Shown here: piece after piece, positions 29,588-38,360 of the stretch
How the letters are laid out: each line of letters opens with the position of its first letter
How positions within the stretch are numbered: the first letter of the stretch is position 1
NCBI GenBank assembly: GCA_041499965.1
Contig: JBGQLG010000004.1
Coordinates: 1-64,000 of the forward strand
DNA: 64,000 nt
Origin: AR5 sp041499965
Lineage (GTDB): Bacteria > Methylomirabilota > Methylomirabilia > Rokubacteriales > CSP1-6
Direction: 5' to 3'
Position numbers and translations under genes: made by a program
The notes under the pieces: model-generated
Seen by the model: only the letters and a program-made list of their open reading frames with translations
What the model was told of the DNA's origin: nothing
Databases searched by the model: none

Positions 29588-30564
29588 TCGTCCTCGCCGG
29601 CGACGTCGGCGGCACCAAGACCGCGCTCGCACTCTTCGACAAGACCGCGCGGGGTCCGGTGCTCGTCCGGGAGGATACGCTATCCAGCCGCGGGTTCGCG
29701 ACGCTCGAGGCCGCCATCGAGCGCTTCCTCTCGGCCGGCCCGCGGCCGAAGATCGAGGGGGTCTGCCTGGGGGTGGCCGGGCCCGTGGTCGACGGTCGCT
29801 GCGTGGCCACCAACCTGCCGTGGGTCATCGACGAGCACGCGCTCGCCTCCGCGATCCCGGCTCCGCGGGTGAAGCTCCTCAACGATCTGGAGGTTGCCGC
29901 TCACGGCGTGCTGAGCCTGCCCGAGGCCGAGCTGCGGACGCTGCAGCCGGGCACTCCACGTCAGGGGCACATGGTGCTGATCGCGGCCGGCACCGGGCTG
30001 GGCGAGGCCCTCATCGTCCAGGACGGCGACCGCCGAATCGTCATCGCCAGCGAGGGCGGTCACGGGGATTTCGCGCCCCGTGATGACGTCGAGGAGGATC
30101 TGCTGCGGTTTCTCCGCAAGGAGTTCGGCCGCGTCTCGCTCGAGCGCATCCTGTCCGGCCCCGGGCTCTTCAACGTCTACCGCTTCCTGCGCGACACCGG
30201 ATGGGCCAGGGAGTCGGCCCAGGTCGCCGAGCGCATGCGGGCCGGCGACCCCAGCGCGATCGTCAGCGAGATGGCCCTGGCCGAGAGTGATTCGATGTGC
30301 GTCAAGGCGCTGGACATCTTCGTGTCGGTCTACGGTGCCGAGGCGGGGAACCTGGCGCTCAAGGCGATGGCGGTGGGCGGCGTCTTCGTGGGGGGCGGGA
30401 TCGCGCCGCGCATCCTGCCGCGGCTGACGACCGGCGCGTTCGTGGCCGCCTTCCGCGACAAGGGCCGTCTCGGCCCGCTGATGGAGGCGATCCCCGTCTG
30501 CGTCGCGCTCAATCCCCGGGCGCCGCTGCTCGGCGCCGCCCAGGTCGCCACCACGCTCGTCTAG
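29584..30564 (+). CDS. glk: Glucokinase (ROK/Glk type)
   Basis: This 326-residue ATP-dependent kinase phosphorylates glucose to glucose 6-phosphate. The phosphate-1 motif is GDVGGTKTALALFD at the N-terminus, followed by GVAGPVVDGRC, the catalytic region TNLPWVIDEH and NDLEVAAHG, and the ATP-binding AAGTGLGEAL. A C-terminal GGVFVGGGIAPR segment completes the fold. No zinc-binding ROK cysteine cluster is visible, so the Glk (COG0837) type is more likely than ROK. The start is GTG overlapping the aldolase stop. It ends the sugar operon and is followed by the first copy of a dispersed repeat. Confidence 0.92.
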   Translation: MIVLAGDVGGTKTALALFDKTARGPVLVREDTLSSRGFATLEAAIERFLSAGPRPKIEGVCLGVAGPVVDGRCVATNLPWVIDEHALASAIPAPRVKLLNDLEVAAHGVLSLPEAELRTLQPGTPRQGHMVLIAAGTGLGEALIVQDGDRRIVIASEGGHGDFAPRDDVEEDLLRFLRKEFGRVSLERILSGPGLFNVYRFLRDTGWARESAQVAERMRAGDPSAIVSEMALAESDSMCVKALDIFVSVYGAEAGNLALKAMAVGGVFVGGGIAPRILPRLTTGAFVAAFRDKGRLGPLMEAIPVCVALNPRAPLLGAAQVATTLV

Positions 30565-30570
30565 AAACAT

Positions 30571-30630
30571 GGGGGCCCCGAGATGGCCCCCCCCAGCGCT
30601 CGGGGCGCCCCGGCGAAGCCGAGGCGCCCG
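30571..30630. repeat. Dispersed intergenic repeat, copy 1 (two GC hairpins)
   Basis: A G-rich run, GGCC-type hairpin (GGGGCC/GGCCCC) and C8 tract are followed by AGCGCTCGG and a second hairpin with a GAA loop (CGGC-GAA-GCCG inside GGGCGCC/GGCGCCC). It starts six bases after the glucokinase stop, in a convergent gap. A near-identical copy lies at 62684-62746. It may act as a bidirectional terminator or RNA element. Confidence 0.7.
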
Positions 30631-30669
30631 TCGGTCATGCGCGCTACGACTTTTCCCGAACGAGCCGAG

Positions 30670-33360
30670 CTATGTTTTGGGGGTGACCTCGTCGAGGTCG
30701 TCGCGATCGTGGGTGATGGGCAGGGTGACCGTGAAGGTCGTGCCCTTCCCGAGCTCGCTCTGCACGTCGATCGTCCCGCCGTGGCTCTGCACGATGCCGA
30801 GGCTGACCGACAGGCCGAGACCGGTGCCGCTCACCTCCGGCTTGGTCGTGAAGAACGGATCGAAGATGCGACCCAGGATCTCGGCCGGGATGCCGGGCCC
30901 GGTGTCCTCGAAGGCGATCCTCAGCGTGCCGCCGTCGAGGCTGGTGCGGATCGTGAGCGAACCGCCGCCCTTCATCGCGTAGACGGCGTTGTTGATGATG
31001 TTGAGGAACACCTGCTTGATGCGCGACACGTCCATCTCGACCATCGGCAGGTCCTCGGCGTGCGCCTCGGTCACGGTGACCGCGTTCAGGGCGCCCTGGC
31101 GGCGGACCATCCCCACCACCTGCTCGATGACGGCGCTGACGTCGGACGGCTCGGGCATGAAGTCGCGCTGGCGACTGAACTGGAGCAGGTCGCGCACGAT
31201 GTCACGCGCGCGCGAGGCCTCCTCCTGGATGAGGCCGAGCTCCTCGCGCATCGGGTCGTCGGCGGGCAGGCGTTCGGCGATGAACGAGGCGAAGCCCAGC
31301 ACGGTGGTGAGGGGATTGTTGATCTCATGCGCGATGTTGGCGGCCAGCTCGCCGATGGCGGCCAGCTTCGTGGACTGCACGAGCTGGGCCTGGGTCTGCT
31401 TGAGCTCGGCCATCTGTTGCTTGACGCCCTCGAACAGGCGCGAGTTCTCGATGGCCAGCGCGCCCTGCAGCGCGATGCCCTCGGCCAGCCGCAGCTCCTC
31501 GGCGGCGAAGCGATGGGCCTGGGTGAGCCACAGGATGGAGAATCCGCCGATCAGCTCGTCCTTCCAGAAGATCGGTTGGATGAGCATCGACTTGTGCTCC
31601 ACGACCTGCGAAGCCGCCATCCCGCTCCAGGCCTCGGCCTGGCTGTCGGAGGCGGCGATCGGCCCCTTGGCCGCCATCAGCGCGGTGACCACCGGATCGT
31701 CGAGCTTGAGGCTCGACGCCGCCGTCACGCCCAGGAGCTCCTTGGGAATGCGATAGCCGACCAGCGGCACGAAGCGCGCGCGGTCGGGCGCCAGCAGCCA
31801 CGCGACGCCCATGTCGCCGCGGAGCGTGCGCACCATCTCGCGGGTGGCCCGACGGAGGATCTCGGTGAGATCGAGCGTGGAGCCGATGGCCTGGCTGACC
31901 GCCACTAGCGTCTCGTTGTACTGCAGGCGGCGCTGCGTCTCCTCGTACAGGCGCGCATTGCGGATGGCCACCGCGGCCGACGTCGCCAGGGCCTGGACCA
32001 GCGCGACCTCGTCGGCCCCGAACTCGCGGCGCTGACGGGAGAGGCCGACCAGCACGCCGACCGGTGCCTCCTCCAGCAGGAGCGGCACCGCGACGAGCGA
32101 CATGAGCCCCTCGGCTTGCGCCCACTGGCGCTCTTTGAGGCGTGGATCGACCGGCAGGTCGGCGATCACGAGCGGCGTCAGGTGCTCCATGACCCAGCCG
32201 ACGATGCCCTCGCCCGGCTCGAACCGCCCGCGCCGGTCGCCTGGCTGCTCGGCCAGCCCCGCCTGGGCGTGCAGCCGGTACTCGCCGGGACCCTCTTCGA
32301 GCCAGATCCGCACGACGTCCAGGTAGATGCGCGAGCGCACCAGCTCGGTGAAGCGCTGCAGGACGTCGGCGAGGCGCAGCGAGGAGGCCAGCAGGTGGCC
32401 GGCCTCGACGAGGCTCTGCTGCTCGGCCGCGCGCTGGGCGACGCCGTGGAACAAGCGGGCGTTCTCCACCGCGATGGCGACCTGGTTGGCCACGATGTTC
32501 AGCAGTTGCTCCTCGTCGGCCTTGGCGCCGGGCGGCAGGGTGTGGCGGGCCGTCATCACGCCGAGGGGCCGGCCCCGCACCGTGAGCGCCAGCGTCCAGT
32601 CGGCCTCGGCCCAGTCCTCGCCGGTGGCCAGGCCCGTCCCGGCCAGCACGCTGCGCGGCCGCTCGGTCTCGTCACCGGTCACCGCCACCTTGACGTCCGC
32701 GTCCGGCAGCTCGACGGACAGGCTGCGGGTGCCGAGCGCCTTGGACAGGGCCGGCAACAGCTGCTCGAGCATGGCGCGGGCGCCGACCTCGGAGGTGATG
32801 TCCTGCACCGCGCGGTGGAGATCGGCGAGCTGGGTGGCGCGGCGCACGAAGTGCTGGTTGAGGCGCTTGAGCTCCTCCACCTGATTGACCAGCCGGTAGA
32901 CGAGGCGCTGGTTCAGCTCGCGGAGATAGACGCCTTGCTCGCGCTCCTCGACCTGCTCGCGCTTGCCGTGCAGGAATTCCTCGACCTGGCGGGGGAAGGT
33001 ATCGACGTCGATCGGTTTCTGGATATAGCCGTCGCACCCGGCCACCAGCGTGCGCTGGCGGTCGCCTTCCATCGCGTAAGCGGTCAGCGCGACGACCGGT
33101 GTGTTGGCGAAGGCTGGGAACGACTTGATGACCGCCACCACCTCGTAGCCGTCGATGCCCGGCAGGTTCACGTCGAGCAGGATCAGGGCCGGCTCCTCGC
33201 GCACCGCCGCCTCGATGCCGGAGAGCCCGTCCTCGGCGTCGACGATCGTATAGCCGTCGGCCTCCATGATGGCGCGGACCAGCATGCGGTTCTCGGGGTT
33301 GTCCTCGATGTAGAGGATCTTGGGCTTCTTCCCGTCGCGGCGAATGATGGGAGCGGGCAT
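30670..33360 (-). CDS. Hybrid sensor histidine kinase (receiver + three GAF-like + HisKA + HATPase)
   Basis: This 896-residue cytoplasmic kinase starts with a receiver domain (phosphorylated D63 in LLDVNLPG, K115 in QKPID), then a helical linker and three GAF-like sensor blocks (about 185-325, 335-480 and 500-650). A HisKA domain follows with H678 in ANIAHEINNPL, then an ATPase domain with the N-box (INNAVYAM), G1 (DTGPGIP) and G2 (GTGLGLS). It should sense small ligands through GAF and pass phosphate to a regulator. A receiver at the N-terminus, not the C-terminus, means its activity can be set by another kinase. It is the last gene of a five-gene operon, ten bases after the second kinase gene. 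Confidence 0.9.
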   Translation of the reverse strand: MPAPIIRRDGKKPKILYIEDNPENRMLVRAIMEADGYTIVDAEDGLSGIEAAVREEPALILLDVNLPGIDGYEVVAVIKSFPAFANTPVVALTAYAMEGDRQRTLVAGCDGYIQKPIDVDTFPRQVEEFLHGKREQVEEREQGVYLRELNQRLVYRLVNQVEELKRLNQHFVRRATQLADLHRAVQDITSEVGARAMLEQLLPALSKALGTRSLSVELPDADVKVAVTGDETERPRSVLAGTGLATGEDWAEADWTLALTVRGRPLGVMTARHTLPPGAKADEEQLLNIVANQVAIAVENARLFHGVAQRAAEQQSLVEAGHLLASSLRLADVLQRFTELVRSRIYLDVVRIWLEEGPGEYRLHAQAGLAEQPGDRRGRFEPGEGIVGWVMEHLTPLVIADLPVDPRLKERQWAQAEGLMSLVAVPLLLEEAPVGVLVGLSRQRREFGADEVALVQALATSAAVAIRNARLYEETQRRLQYNETLVAVSQAIGSTLDLTEILRRATREMVRTLRGDMGVAWLLAPDRARFVPLVGYRIPKELLGVTAASSLKLDDPVVTALMAAKGPIAASDSQAEAWSGMAASQVVEHKSMLIQPIFWKDELIGGFSILWLTQAHRFAAEELRLAEGIALQGALAIENSRLFEGVKQQMAELKQTQAQLVQSTKLAAIGELAANIAHEINNPLTTVLGFASFIAERLPADDPMREELGLIQEEASRARDIVRDLLQFSRQRDFMPEPSDVSAVIEQVVGMVRRQGALNAVTVTEAHAEDLPMVEMDVSRIKQVFLNIINNAVYAMKGGGSLTIRTSLDGGTLRIAFEDTGPGIPAEILGRIFDPFFTTKPEVSGTGLGLSVSLGIVQSHGGTIDVQSELGKGTTFTVTLPITHDRDDLDEVTPKT

Positions 33361-33370
33361 GGGGTGTCCT

Positions 33371-35515
33371 TTACCCCTGCGCCGGGGTCAGCGGCAGGGT
33401 GAAGTGAAAGGTCGAGCCCTGGCTCTCGCGGCTCTCCGCCCAGATCCGGCCACGATGCAGCTCGACGAACTTCTTGCTGATGGCCAGGCCGAGCCCGGTG
33501 CCGTCAGCCTGCTGAGCGAGCGGATTGTCCAGGCGCTGGAACGGCTCGAACAGCCGCTGCAGGTCGCCGGGCGAGATGCCGATGCCGGTGTCGGCCACGG
33601 AGACGTGCAGGGCCTCGGGCTCGGGCCGGACCTGCACCAGCACGTGGCCGCTGTGCGTGAACTTGATGGCGTTGGAGAGCAGGTTGAGCAGCACCTGCTT
33701 GACCCGCATGCGGTCAGCGTGGACCATCGGCAGCTCGACCGGCATGTCCTTTTCGATCTTCACGCGCTTGTCCCGGACCAGCGGCATCGAGGACTCGATG
33801 CACTCCTCGACCACGTCGTGCAGGTCGAACTTCTCCGGACGCATCTCGAACTTGCCGGCCTCGATGCGGGAGAAGTCGAGGATGCTGTTGATCAGCTCCA
33901 GCAGGTGGCGGCTGGAGTTGTGGACGGAACGGACGTACGCCTCCTGCCGCTCCGTGAGGTCGCCGTCGAGACGGTTGAGCAGGACCTTGGAGAAGCCGAT
34001 GATCGAGTTCAGCGGGGTCCGCAGCTCGTGCGACATGTTGGCGAGGAACTGCGATTTGAGACGGCTGGCCTCGAGGAGGCGGGCGTTGGAGGTGGCCAGT
34101 CCCTCGTAGAGCCGCGCGTTCTCCAGCGAGATGGCGGCCTGGGTGGCCAGCAGCAGGAGGACCTCGAGCTCCTGGTCGTCGTAGATCTCGCCCGACAGCT
34201 TTTCGCCGAGGAGGAGGATCCCGTTGAGCTTGTTCTCGACCTTGAGCGGCACGATCAGCGCGGCCTTGACCGCTTCTAGCTCGCCCTCGGCCGTCTCGAA
34301 GTAGCGGGCGATGCGGGGGTTCAGCTTCACCTCTTCCTTGACCAGCAGTCCCTCGGTCGTGACCAGCCACTGAGCGATGGGGCTGTCGGCGCGGATCGAC
34401 TCGATCCCCGAGCCCTCCTCGACCGTGGTGTCCTCCTGGTAGTTGACGAACGCACCGGTGGTGGGGTCGTGGATCATGAGCGTGGCGTGGGTGGCCGGGA
34501 TGCCGCGCACCAGTCCGTGCACGAGCGTATCGACCAGCTCGTTGAAGTTCAGGATGGAGCTCATCCGCTTGCTGATCTGCAGCAGGGTCTCGTAGCAACC
34601 CTGCCGCTTGCTGAACATCATCCGCTGGATGCGGTCGTCGAGCCCCTGGCCCAGCGGCGACAGCAGCACCGTGATCACCGCCCCCACCGGCACGATCAGC
34701 CACAGCGCGCTGGCTTCCTTCAGGTTGAAGTAGTCCTCGATCACCTTGGTGGCCACGCCGAGGACGAGCGTGATGACGGTGCCCACCAGCGCGTAGACGG
34801 CCGTCTTCTTCACCGCCACCGCCACCGCGAACAGGCGGTAGCGCACGATGGACGTGCCCAGCATGAGGGCGAAGATCATGTTGGCCGGAATGCCGACCGG
34901 ATAGACGTAGTCGGCGGCCGGCACGAATCGGCTGAGGATGAAGCGCGCGAAGTCGACCCAGCCACCGGCCAGGCTCACCAGGGTGCCGAGCATGATCAGC
35001 GTGCCGCGGTTGCGCCGGAAGCTGGAGTCGATGCCCCGGTGGTCCCGCACGAGGAGGATCACGCCGTAGATCATGAAGCCGTTGAAGGCGAGCAGGTACG
35101 GCAGGTACAGCGGGCCGGTCGCCGGCGCCCAGCCCCAGTGCGTGGCCTTCACGCCGCTCATGAACCACGGGGAGCCGGACAGGTTGATCAGCTCGTAGAT
35201 GAAGGCCAACAGGTAGGCCAGGACCAGCGACGGTCGATGACGGGTCGTGCTGTCGAGGAAGATGAGGACGAAGTGGTAGTAGAAGGCCGGCAGCGCGATG
35301 ACGCCGATGTGGATGACGATCTCGACGAAGTAGGCGGTCCACTCGTCGGGGCTCGTGCGCAGGAGGAAGACGCCGAAGTTCCACAGCGCCATCCCGGACG
35401 CGAAATAGGCAAAGACGCGGTTGAGCCGACTCCCCGGGTTGCGCAGCAGCGACAATCCGGCCAGGGAGACGTTGAGGAAGAACGCTACGAGCGGGAGAAG
35501 ACTATGAGGGCTCAC
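33371..35515 (-). CDS. Membrane sensor histidine kinase (7TM-like + GAF + HisKA + HATPase)
   Basis: This 714-residue kinase has about nine hydrophobic segments in its first 300 residues, a GAF domain (about 320-470), HisKA with H496 in NMSHELRTPLN and an ATPase domain (LLSNAIKF, DTGIGI, GTGLGLA). The layout resembles HisKA_7TM/PrsK-type kinases, which often pair with sigma-54 activators such as the NtrC-type protein encoded at 42763-44121; that pairing is inferred. The start is GTG, 14 bases inside the end of the acetyltransferase gene, so translation is coupled. It sits in the operon driven by the sigma-54 promoter at 37388-37403. Confidence 0.9.
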   Translation of the reverse strand: MSPHSLLPLVAFFLNVSLAGLSLLRNPGSRLNRVFAYFASGMALWNFGVFLLRTSPDEWTAYFVEIVIHIGVIALPAFYYHFVLIFLDSTTRHRPSLVLAYLLAFIYELINLSGSPWFMSGVKATHWGWAPATGPLYLPYLLAFNGFMIYGVILLVRDHRGIDSSFRRNRGTLIMLGTLVSLAGGWVDFARFILSRFVPAADYVYPVGIPANMIFALMLGTSIVRYRLFAVAVAVKKTAVYALVGTVITLVLGVATKVIEDYFNLKEASALWLIVPVGAVITVLLSPLGQGLDDRIQRMMFSKRQGCYETLLQISKRMSSILNFNELVDTLVHGLVRGIPATHATLMIHDPTTGAFVNYQEDTTVEEGSGIESIRADSPIAQWLVTTEGLLVKEEVKLNPRIARYFETAEGELEAVKAALIVPLKVENKLNGILLLGEKLSGEIYDDQELEVLLLLATQAAISLENARLYEGLATSNARLLEASRLKSQFLANMSHELRTPLNSIIGFSKVLLNRLDGDLTERQEAYVRSVHNSSRHLLELINSILDFSRIEAGKFEMRPEKFDLHDVVEECIESSMPLVRDKRVKIEKDMPVELPMVHADRMRVKQVLLNLLSNAIKFTHSGHVLVQVRPEPEALHVSVADTGIGISPGDLQRLFEPFQRLDNPLAQQADGTGLGLAISKKFVELHRGRIWAESRESQGSTFHFTLPLTPAQG

Positions 35516-36179
35516 GCCCGTTCCCCTCGGGCGGATCGAGAGGAAGGTAGACCTTGTCCTTCTGGCGCTGCGCTTCGATCTCCTCCTTGAGGATCCCGAA
35601 GATCACCAGGTCCCAGTACCGTTCGCCGTCGAAGCCGGCCTGGCGGAGGATCCCCTCCTGCCGGAACCCGTTGCGCCGGAGGGAGTTCATGCTGAGCACG
35701 TTGTACTCGTAGACTTTGGCTTCGATGCGACGCAGGCCGAGCACGTCCACGCCATAGTAAGAAATGAGTTTACCTGCTTCGACCCCGAAACCCCGCTTCA
35801 TTGCTCGCACGTCGGTGATGATCGTCTCCAGGAAGGCGTAACCCTCCAGCAGGTGGATGTTGAAGAGGCGCACCACCCCCACCGGTTTGGTCCAGCCCCG
35901 GTGGGCCTCGATGACCAGCACGATCTGGGTGGGATCGGTCAGGACCGCCTCGAAGAAGGCCGGCGACTTGTCCCACACATGCTTGTAGGACTGCAAGAAC
36001 TCGCTGCCGACCATGCGTTCGAGGAACGGGTCGTCGACCCACGCGGAGAGATGGTCGAGATCTGCCGGCGTGAATGTCCGGAGATAGACCCTGGTGCCGC
36101 GGGAGATGACGCTGCCGCGCTCGCGGGGCGGCGTCGATTGGGAGGGGGCGTCAGGCCCCTGGTGCTCCACCGAGATCAC
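35502..36179 (-). CDS. GNAT-family N-acetyltransferase (RimJ/RimL-like)
   Basis: This 225-residue protein has a GNAT fold (about 30-195): the early strand TRVYLRTFTPAD, the pyrophosphate-binding region near FGVEAGKLISYYG and the C-terminal YEYNVLSMNSLRRNGFRQEG segment typical of RimJ/RimL enzymes. The target could be a protein N-terminus or a small amine. The GTG at 36179 overlaps the stop of the STAS gene (ATGTGA), so it is coupled to it. The frame extends further upstream but only as a shadow of that gene. Its place between a STAS protein and two kinases suggests a signalling link. Confidence 0.82.
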   Translation of the reverse strand: MISVEHQGPDAPSQSTPPRERGSVISRGTRVYLRTFTPADLDHLSAWVDDPFLERMVGSEFLQSYKHVWDKSPAFFEAVLTDPTQIVLVIEAHRGWTKPVGVVRLFNIHLLEGYAFLETIITDVRAMKRGFGVEAGKLISYYGVDVLGLRRIEAKVYEYNVLSMNSLRRNGFRQEGILRQAGFDGERYWDLVIFGILKEEIEAQRQKDKVYLPLDPPEGNGREPS

Positions 36180-36532
36180 ATTCCGGGACCGGTCCAGAGC
36201 GCGAAGGCGGTGATCGTCCCCGTGTCCTTGAGCGCCCGGCACACCACGTCATTGGCGCGCAGCGCCAGCGTGCCACTGGGCTGTGCCTCGAGCACACGAC
36301 GCGCTTCGAGCAAGGCCGCGATGCCGGCCGCGTCCAGCGCCGTCACCGCTCGCAGGTCGATCACCTGGCGCGTCCGGCCATCAGCCACGGCCTGCCGGAT
36401 CTGTGCGCGCAACGCCGGGGCCGTCACGGCAGTGAGGGGACCGGCGAGTCGGAGCCGTTCCGGACCGGTCGTGGTCCGGTCGGCTGCCGGCGTCGCCGTA
36501 CCCTCGTGCATCCCCGCATCGACGGCGCTCAT
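36176..36532 (-). CDS. STAS-domain protein (anti-sigma-factor antagonist-like)
   Basis: This 118-residue protein is a STAS domain after a 25-residue flexible N-terminus. The family pattern is LRLAGPLTAVTAPALRAQI, the switch region is VIDLRAVTALDAAGIAALL, and a C-terminal helix follows. The motif DAAG aligns with the phosphorylatable D-S-[ST]-G of SpoIIAA, but alanine replaces the phospho-serine, so it may not be phosphorylated in the usual way. It follows the secreted-protein gene by 15 bases and overlaps the acetyltransferase gene. Confidence 0.82.
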   Translation of the reverse strand: MSAVDAGMHEGTATPAADRTTTGPERLRLAGPLTAVTAPALRAQIRQAVADGRTRQVIDLRAVTALDAAGIAALLEARRVLEAQPSGTLALRANDVVCRALKDTGTITAFALWTGPGM

Positions 36533-36547
36533 GGTCAGGAGCGTTTC

Positions 36548-37306
36548 CTAGAAGTCGATATCAAAGCGGACGAGCGGAGCACCCAGCGACAGCTCGTTCG
36601 GCTGGATGTCCAGGCAGCGGCCGGCCGGGGTCCCCGCCGCCTCGACGTTGTCGAGGTAGGCAAGGTCGACACCGCCGTAGAGCGCCGCTGCGTAGGGGTT
36701 CGGGTTCGGGGTCAACGGGCAGAAGATCTGGCGCAGGGTCAGCTTCATCTTCACTCCGGGCGCGACCTCGACCTCGGTCTCGAAGTTGCCCGCGAAGGGC
36801 AGCCGGAAGACGCCCGTGAAATTGCGATTGCGGCCCCGGTCCGCCTTCACCTTGCCGACGACGGTGCCGAACGGGATGTCGTGCAGGATCGCCGGCGAGA
36901 AATCCATCTGCCCGTGGAACTCGCCCTTGAGCACCACGGCCTCCGGCCCGTCCACGGGGTTGTCACCCTGGATGACCGTCGCGAAGTTGCCATCGAGCGT
37001 GCCCAGGCCGGTGGTGAGACTGACGTTGTCACTGCCGAGCACGTTGACCGCGCAACCGGCCGGACCGCTCTGCAGATCCGCGCTCGGGCACAGCGGCGTC
37101 CCGGGCACGGCCACACCGGTGATCGCCGAGGTGGCGAGGCGACGGGCGACCGGCGGACGATGCCGTTGATTCCTCTGCACCAGCTTCATGTTCTCGGTCA
37201 GCTCATAAAGGGTCGCGTCGCTCGCACGGGCCAGGGCCGGCGCGCTAGCAACGGCGACACCCACCAATCCCAGAATGGCGACGATCCGCTTTGATGTCGG
37301 CTTCAT
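36548..37306 (-). CDS. Secreted protein of unknown function, first gene of a sigma-54 operon
   Basis: This 252-residue protein has a classical signal peptide (MKPTSKR, a hydrophobic core and a likely cleavage after LARA near residue 28). The mature part looks like an extracellular beta-rich protein, with glycine/asparagine turns, about four cysteines (CPSAD, GCAVN, FCPL, RCLDI) that could form two disulfides, and no motif I recognise. It has no PEP-CTERM or LPXTG tail. A GGAGAG ribosome site precedes the ATG. The gene lies about 70 bases after the predicted start of a sigma-54 promoter and heads an operon of STAS, acetyltransferase and two kinases. The function is unknown. Confidence 0.75.
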   Translation of the reverse strand: MKPTSKRIVAILGLVGVAVASAPALARASDATLYELTENMKLVQRNQRHRPPVARRLATSAITGVAVPGTPLCPSADLQSGPAGCAVNVLGSDNVSLTTGLGTLDGNFATVIQGDNPVDGPEAVVLKGEFHGQMDFSPAILHDIPFGTVVGKVKADRGRNRNFTGVFRLPFAGNFETEVEVAPGVKMKLTLRQIFCPLTPNPNPYAAALYGGVDLAYLDNVEAAGTPAGRCLDIQPNELSLGAPLVRFDIDF

Positions 37307-37387
37307 CTTGCTCTCCGTTCTCCGCGCTCCAACGTCGCTCGCCGGTGCGAGGCTTCAATGGCCCGCTTGGGCGGGATCAACTACTAC

Positions 37388-37403
37388 AGCAAGCTCAGTA
37401 CCA
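37388..37403 (-). promoter_or_regulatory. Sigma-54 (-24/-12) promoter
   Basis: The minus strand reads TGGTACTGAGCTTGCT: GG and GC ten bases apart with both half-sites matching TGG[C/T]AC-N5-TTGC. Transcription would start near 37377, about 70 bases before the secreted-protein gene. Confidence 0.75.
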
Positions 37404-37497
37404 AACTACGCGACCGATCCATAACCTATTGGGAATAAAGATAAGATTGCCTCAGGCGCCCCCTCAAACTGCGGTCTCCCGGGTGATTCCTTAACGA

Positions 37498-37539
37498 CTG
37501 ATCAGGTCGAGGTGACACGAACGGCGAGAAACTGATCAG
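37498..37539. promoter_or_regulatory. Paired CTGATCAG palindromes, candidate enhancer sites
   Basis: Two identical 8-bp palindromes (37498-37505 and 37532-37539) lie 34 bases apart, each preceded by A, at 95-136 bases upstream of the -24 element. This position and spacing suit an enhancer-binding activator. The second copy overlaps the methyltransferase stop. Confidence 0.5.
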
Positions 37540-38357
37540 CCCCTGGACTCGCGCTCAGGATTGGCGACCCGCACCCACGCCAGGAGGCTGATTCCAGCCA
37601 GGAACGTCTCGCGGCGCTCGAGAATCTCGAACCCCGCGGCGCGGAGGACGGCATCGAACTGCTCGCGGTTCAGATAGCGGGGACGGACGCCCCGGAACGC
37701 GTCGAAGAGTGCGGTCGGGAGCAGCCAGCGCAGCGCGCGAATCGCCGCCCACCAGCCGCGCCGGCGCCGGACCTCGGCGAACGTGCGCAGGACGTGCGCT
37801 CGGCGCGCGTAGGTGAGGAACACGATGTGGCCGCCCGGCTTGAGGGCGCGTCGGCAGGCGGCCAGCAGGGCGGCGGGGTCCGGGTGCCAGTAGAGCGTGT
37901 GCATGCTGACGAGCACGTCGAAGCCGCCACCGGCCGGCGTCGCGTCGCGCGCGAGGTCGGCATGCTGGAAACTCAACGACAGGTCGGTATCACGATGATG
38001 ACGCCGGGCGACGTCGACGAGATGCTGCACCGCATCGACCCCGACGACCGTCCAGCCCCGCCGGGCGAGACGTGCGGCCACCGTGCCGATGCCGCACGAT
38101 ACATCCAGTACGCGCGTGGCCGCCGGCGCACCCGGCCGCGCTCCGCGCTCGACCAGCCCGATGACCTCGTCGACGAGCGCTTCGTAGGGCTGGAACCCGC
38201 GGACGATCGCGTCGTAGGTGAGACCGTAGCCGACGGCGATCAGCCGTTCAACCGCGGGCTGGAACGGCATGTGCGCCCCCGTGGCTCCACCGACCGGAGG
38301 AGCCAGCAGGCCCGTGGAGGCCGGCGATGCCGCCGAGCCGGAAGACTTGCGCCCCAC
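37536..38357 (-). CDS. SAM-dependent methyltransferase (class I), copy A of a tandem pair
   Basis: This 273-residue protein has a Rossmann-type methyltransferase core: motif I VLDVSCGIGTVAARL near residue 86, the acidic residue after the second strand in VVGVDAV, and FDVLVSMHTLYW. It resembles the methyltransferase encoded directly upstream over its whole length (shared YGL-YD, AxxxLKPGGH and C-terminal EILERRETFL patterns), so the two arose by duplication. GTG 38357 gives the full length. An ATG at 38270 would match the N-terminus of the sister protein better. Its target is unknown. Confidence 0.8.
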   Translation of the reverse strand: MGRKSSGSAASPASTGLLAPPVGGATGAHMPFQPAVERLIAVGYGLTYDAIVRGFQPYEALVDEVIGLVERGARPGAPAATRVLDVSCGIGTVAARLARRGWTVVGVDAVQHLVDVARRHHRDTDLSLSFQHADLARDATPAGGGFDVLVSMHTLYWHPDPAALLAACRRALKPGGHIVFLTYARRAHVLRTFAEVRRRRGWWAAIRALRWLLPTALFDAFRGVRPRYLNREQFDAVLRAAGFEILERRETFLAGISLLAWVRVANPERESRG

Positions 38358-38360
38358 GGG

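Noticed and set aside
36548..37306. PEP-CTERM substrate linked to the PrsK-like kinase and NtrC-type regulator
   Set aside because: The C-terminus has no PEP motif, membrane helix or basic end, and no exosortase gene is in the window.
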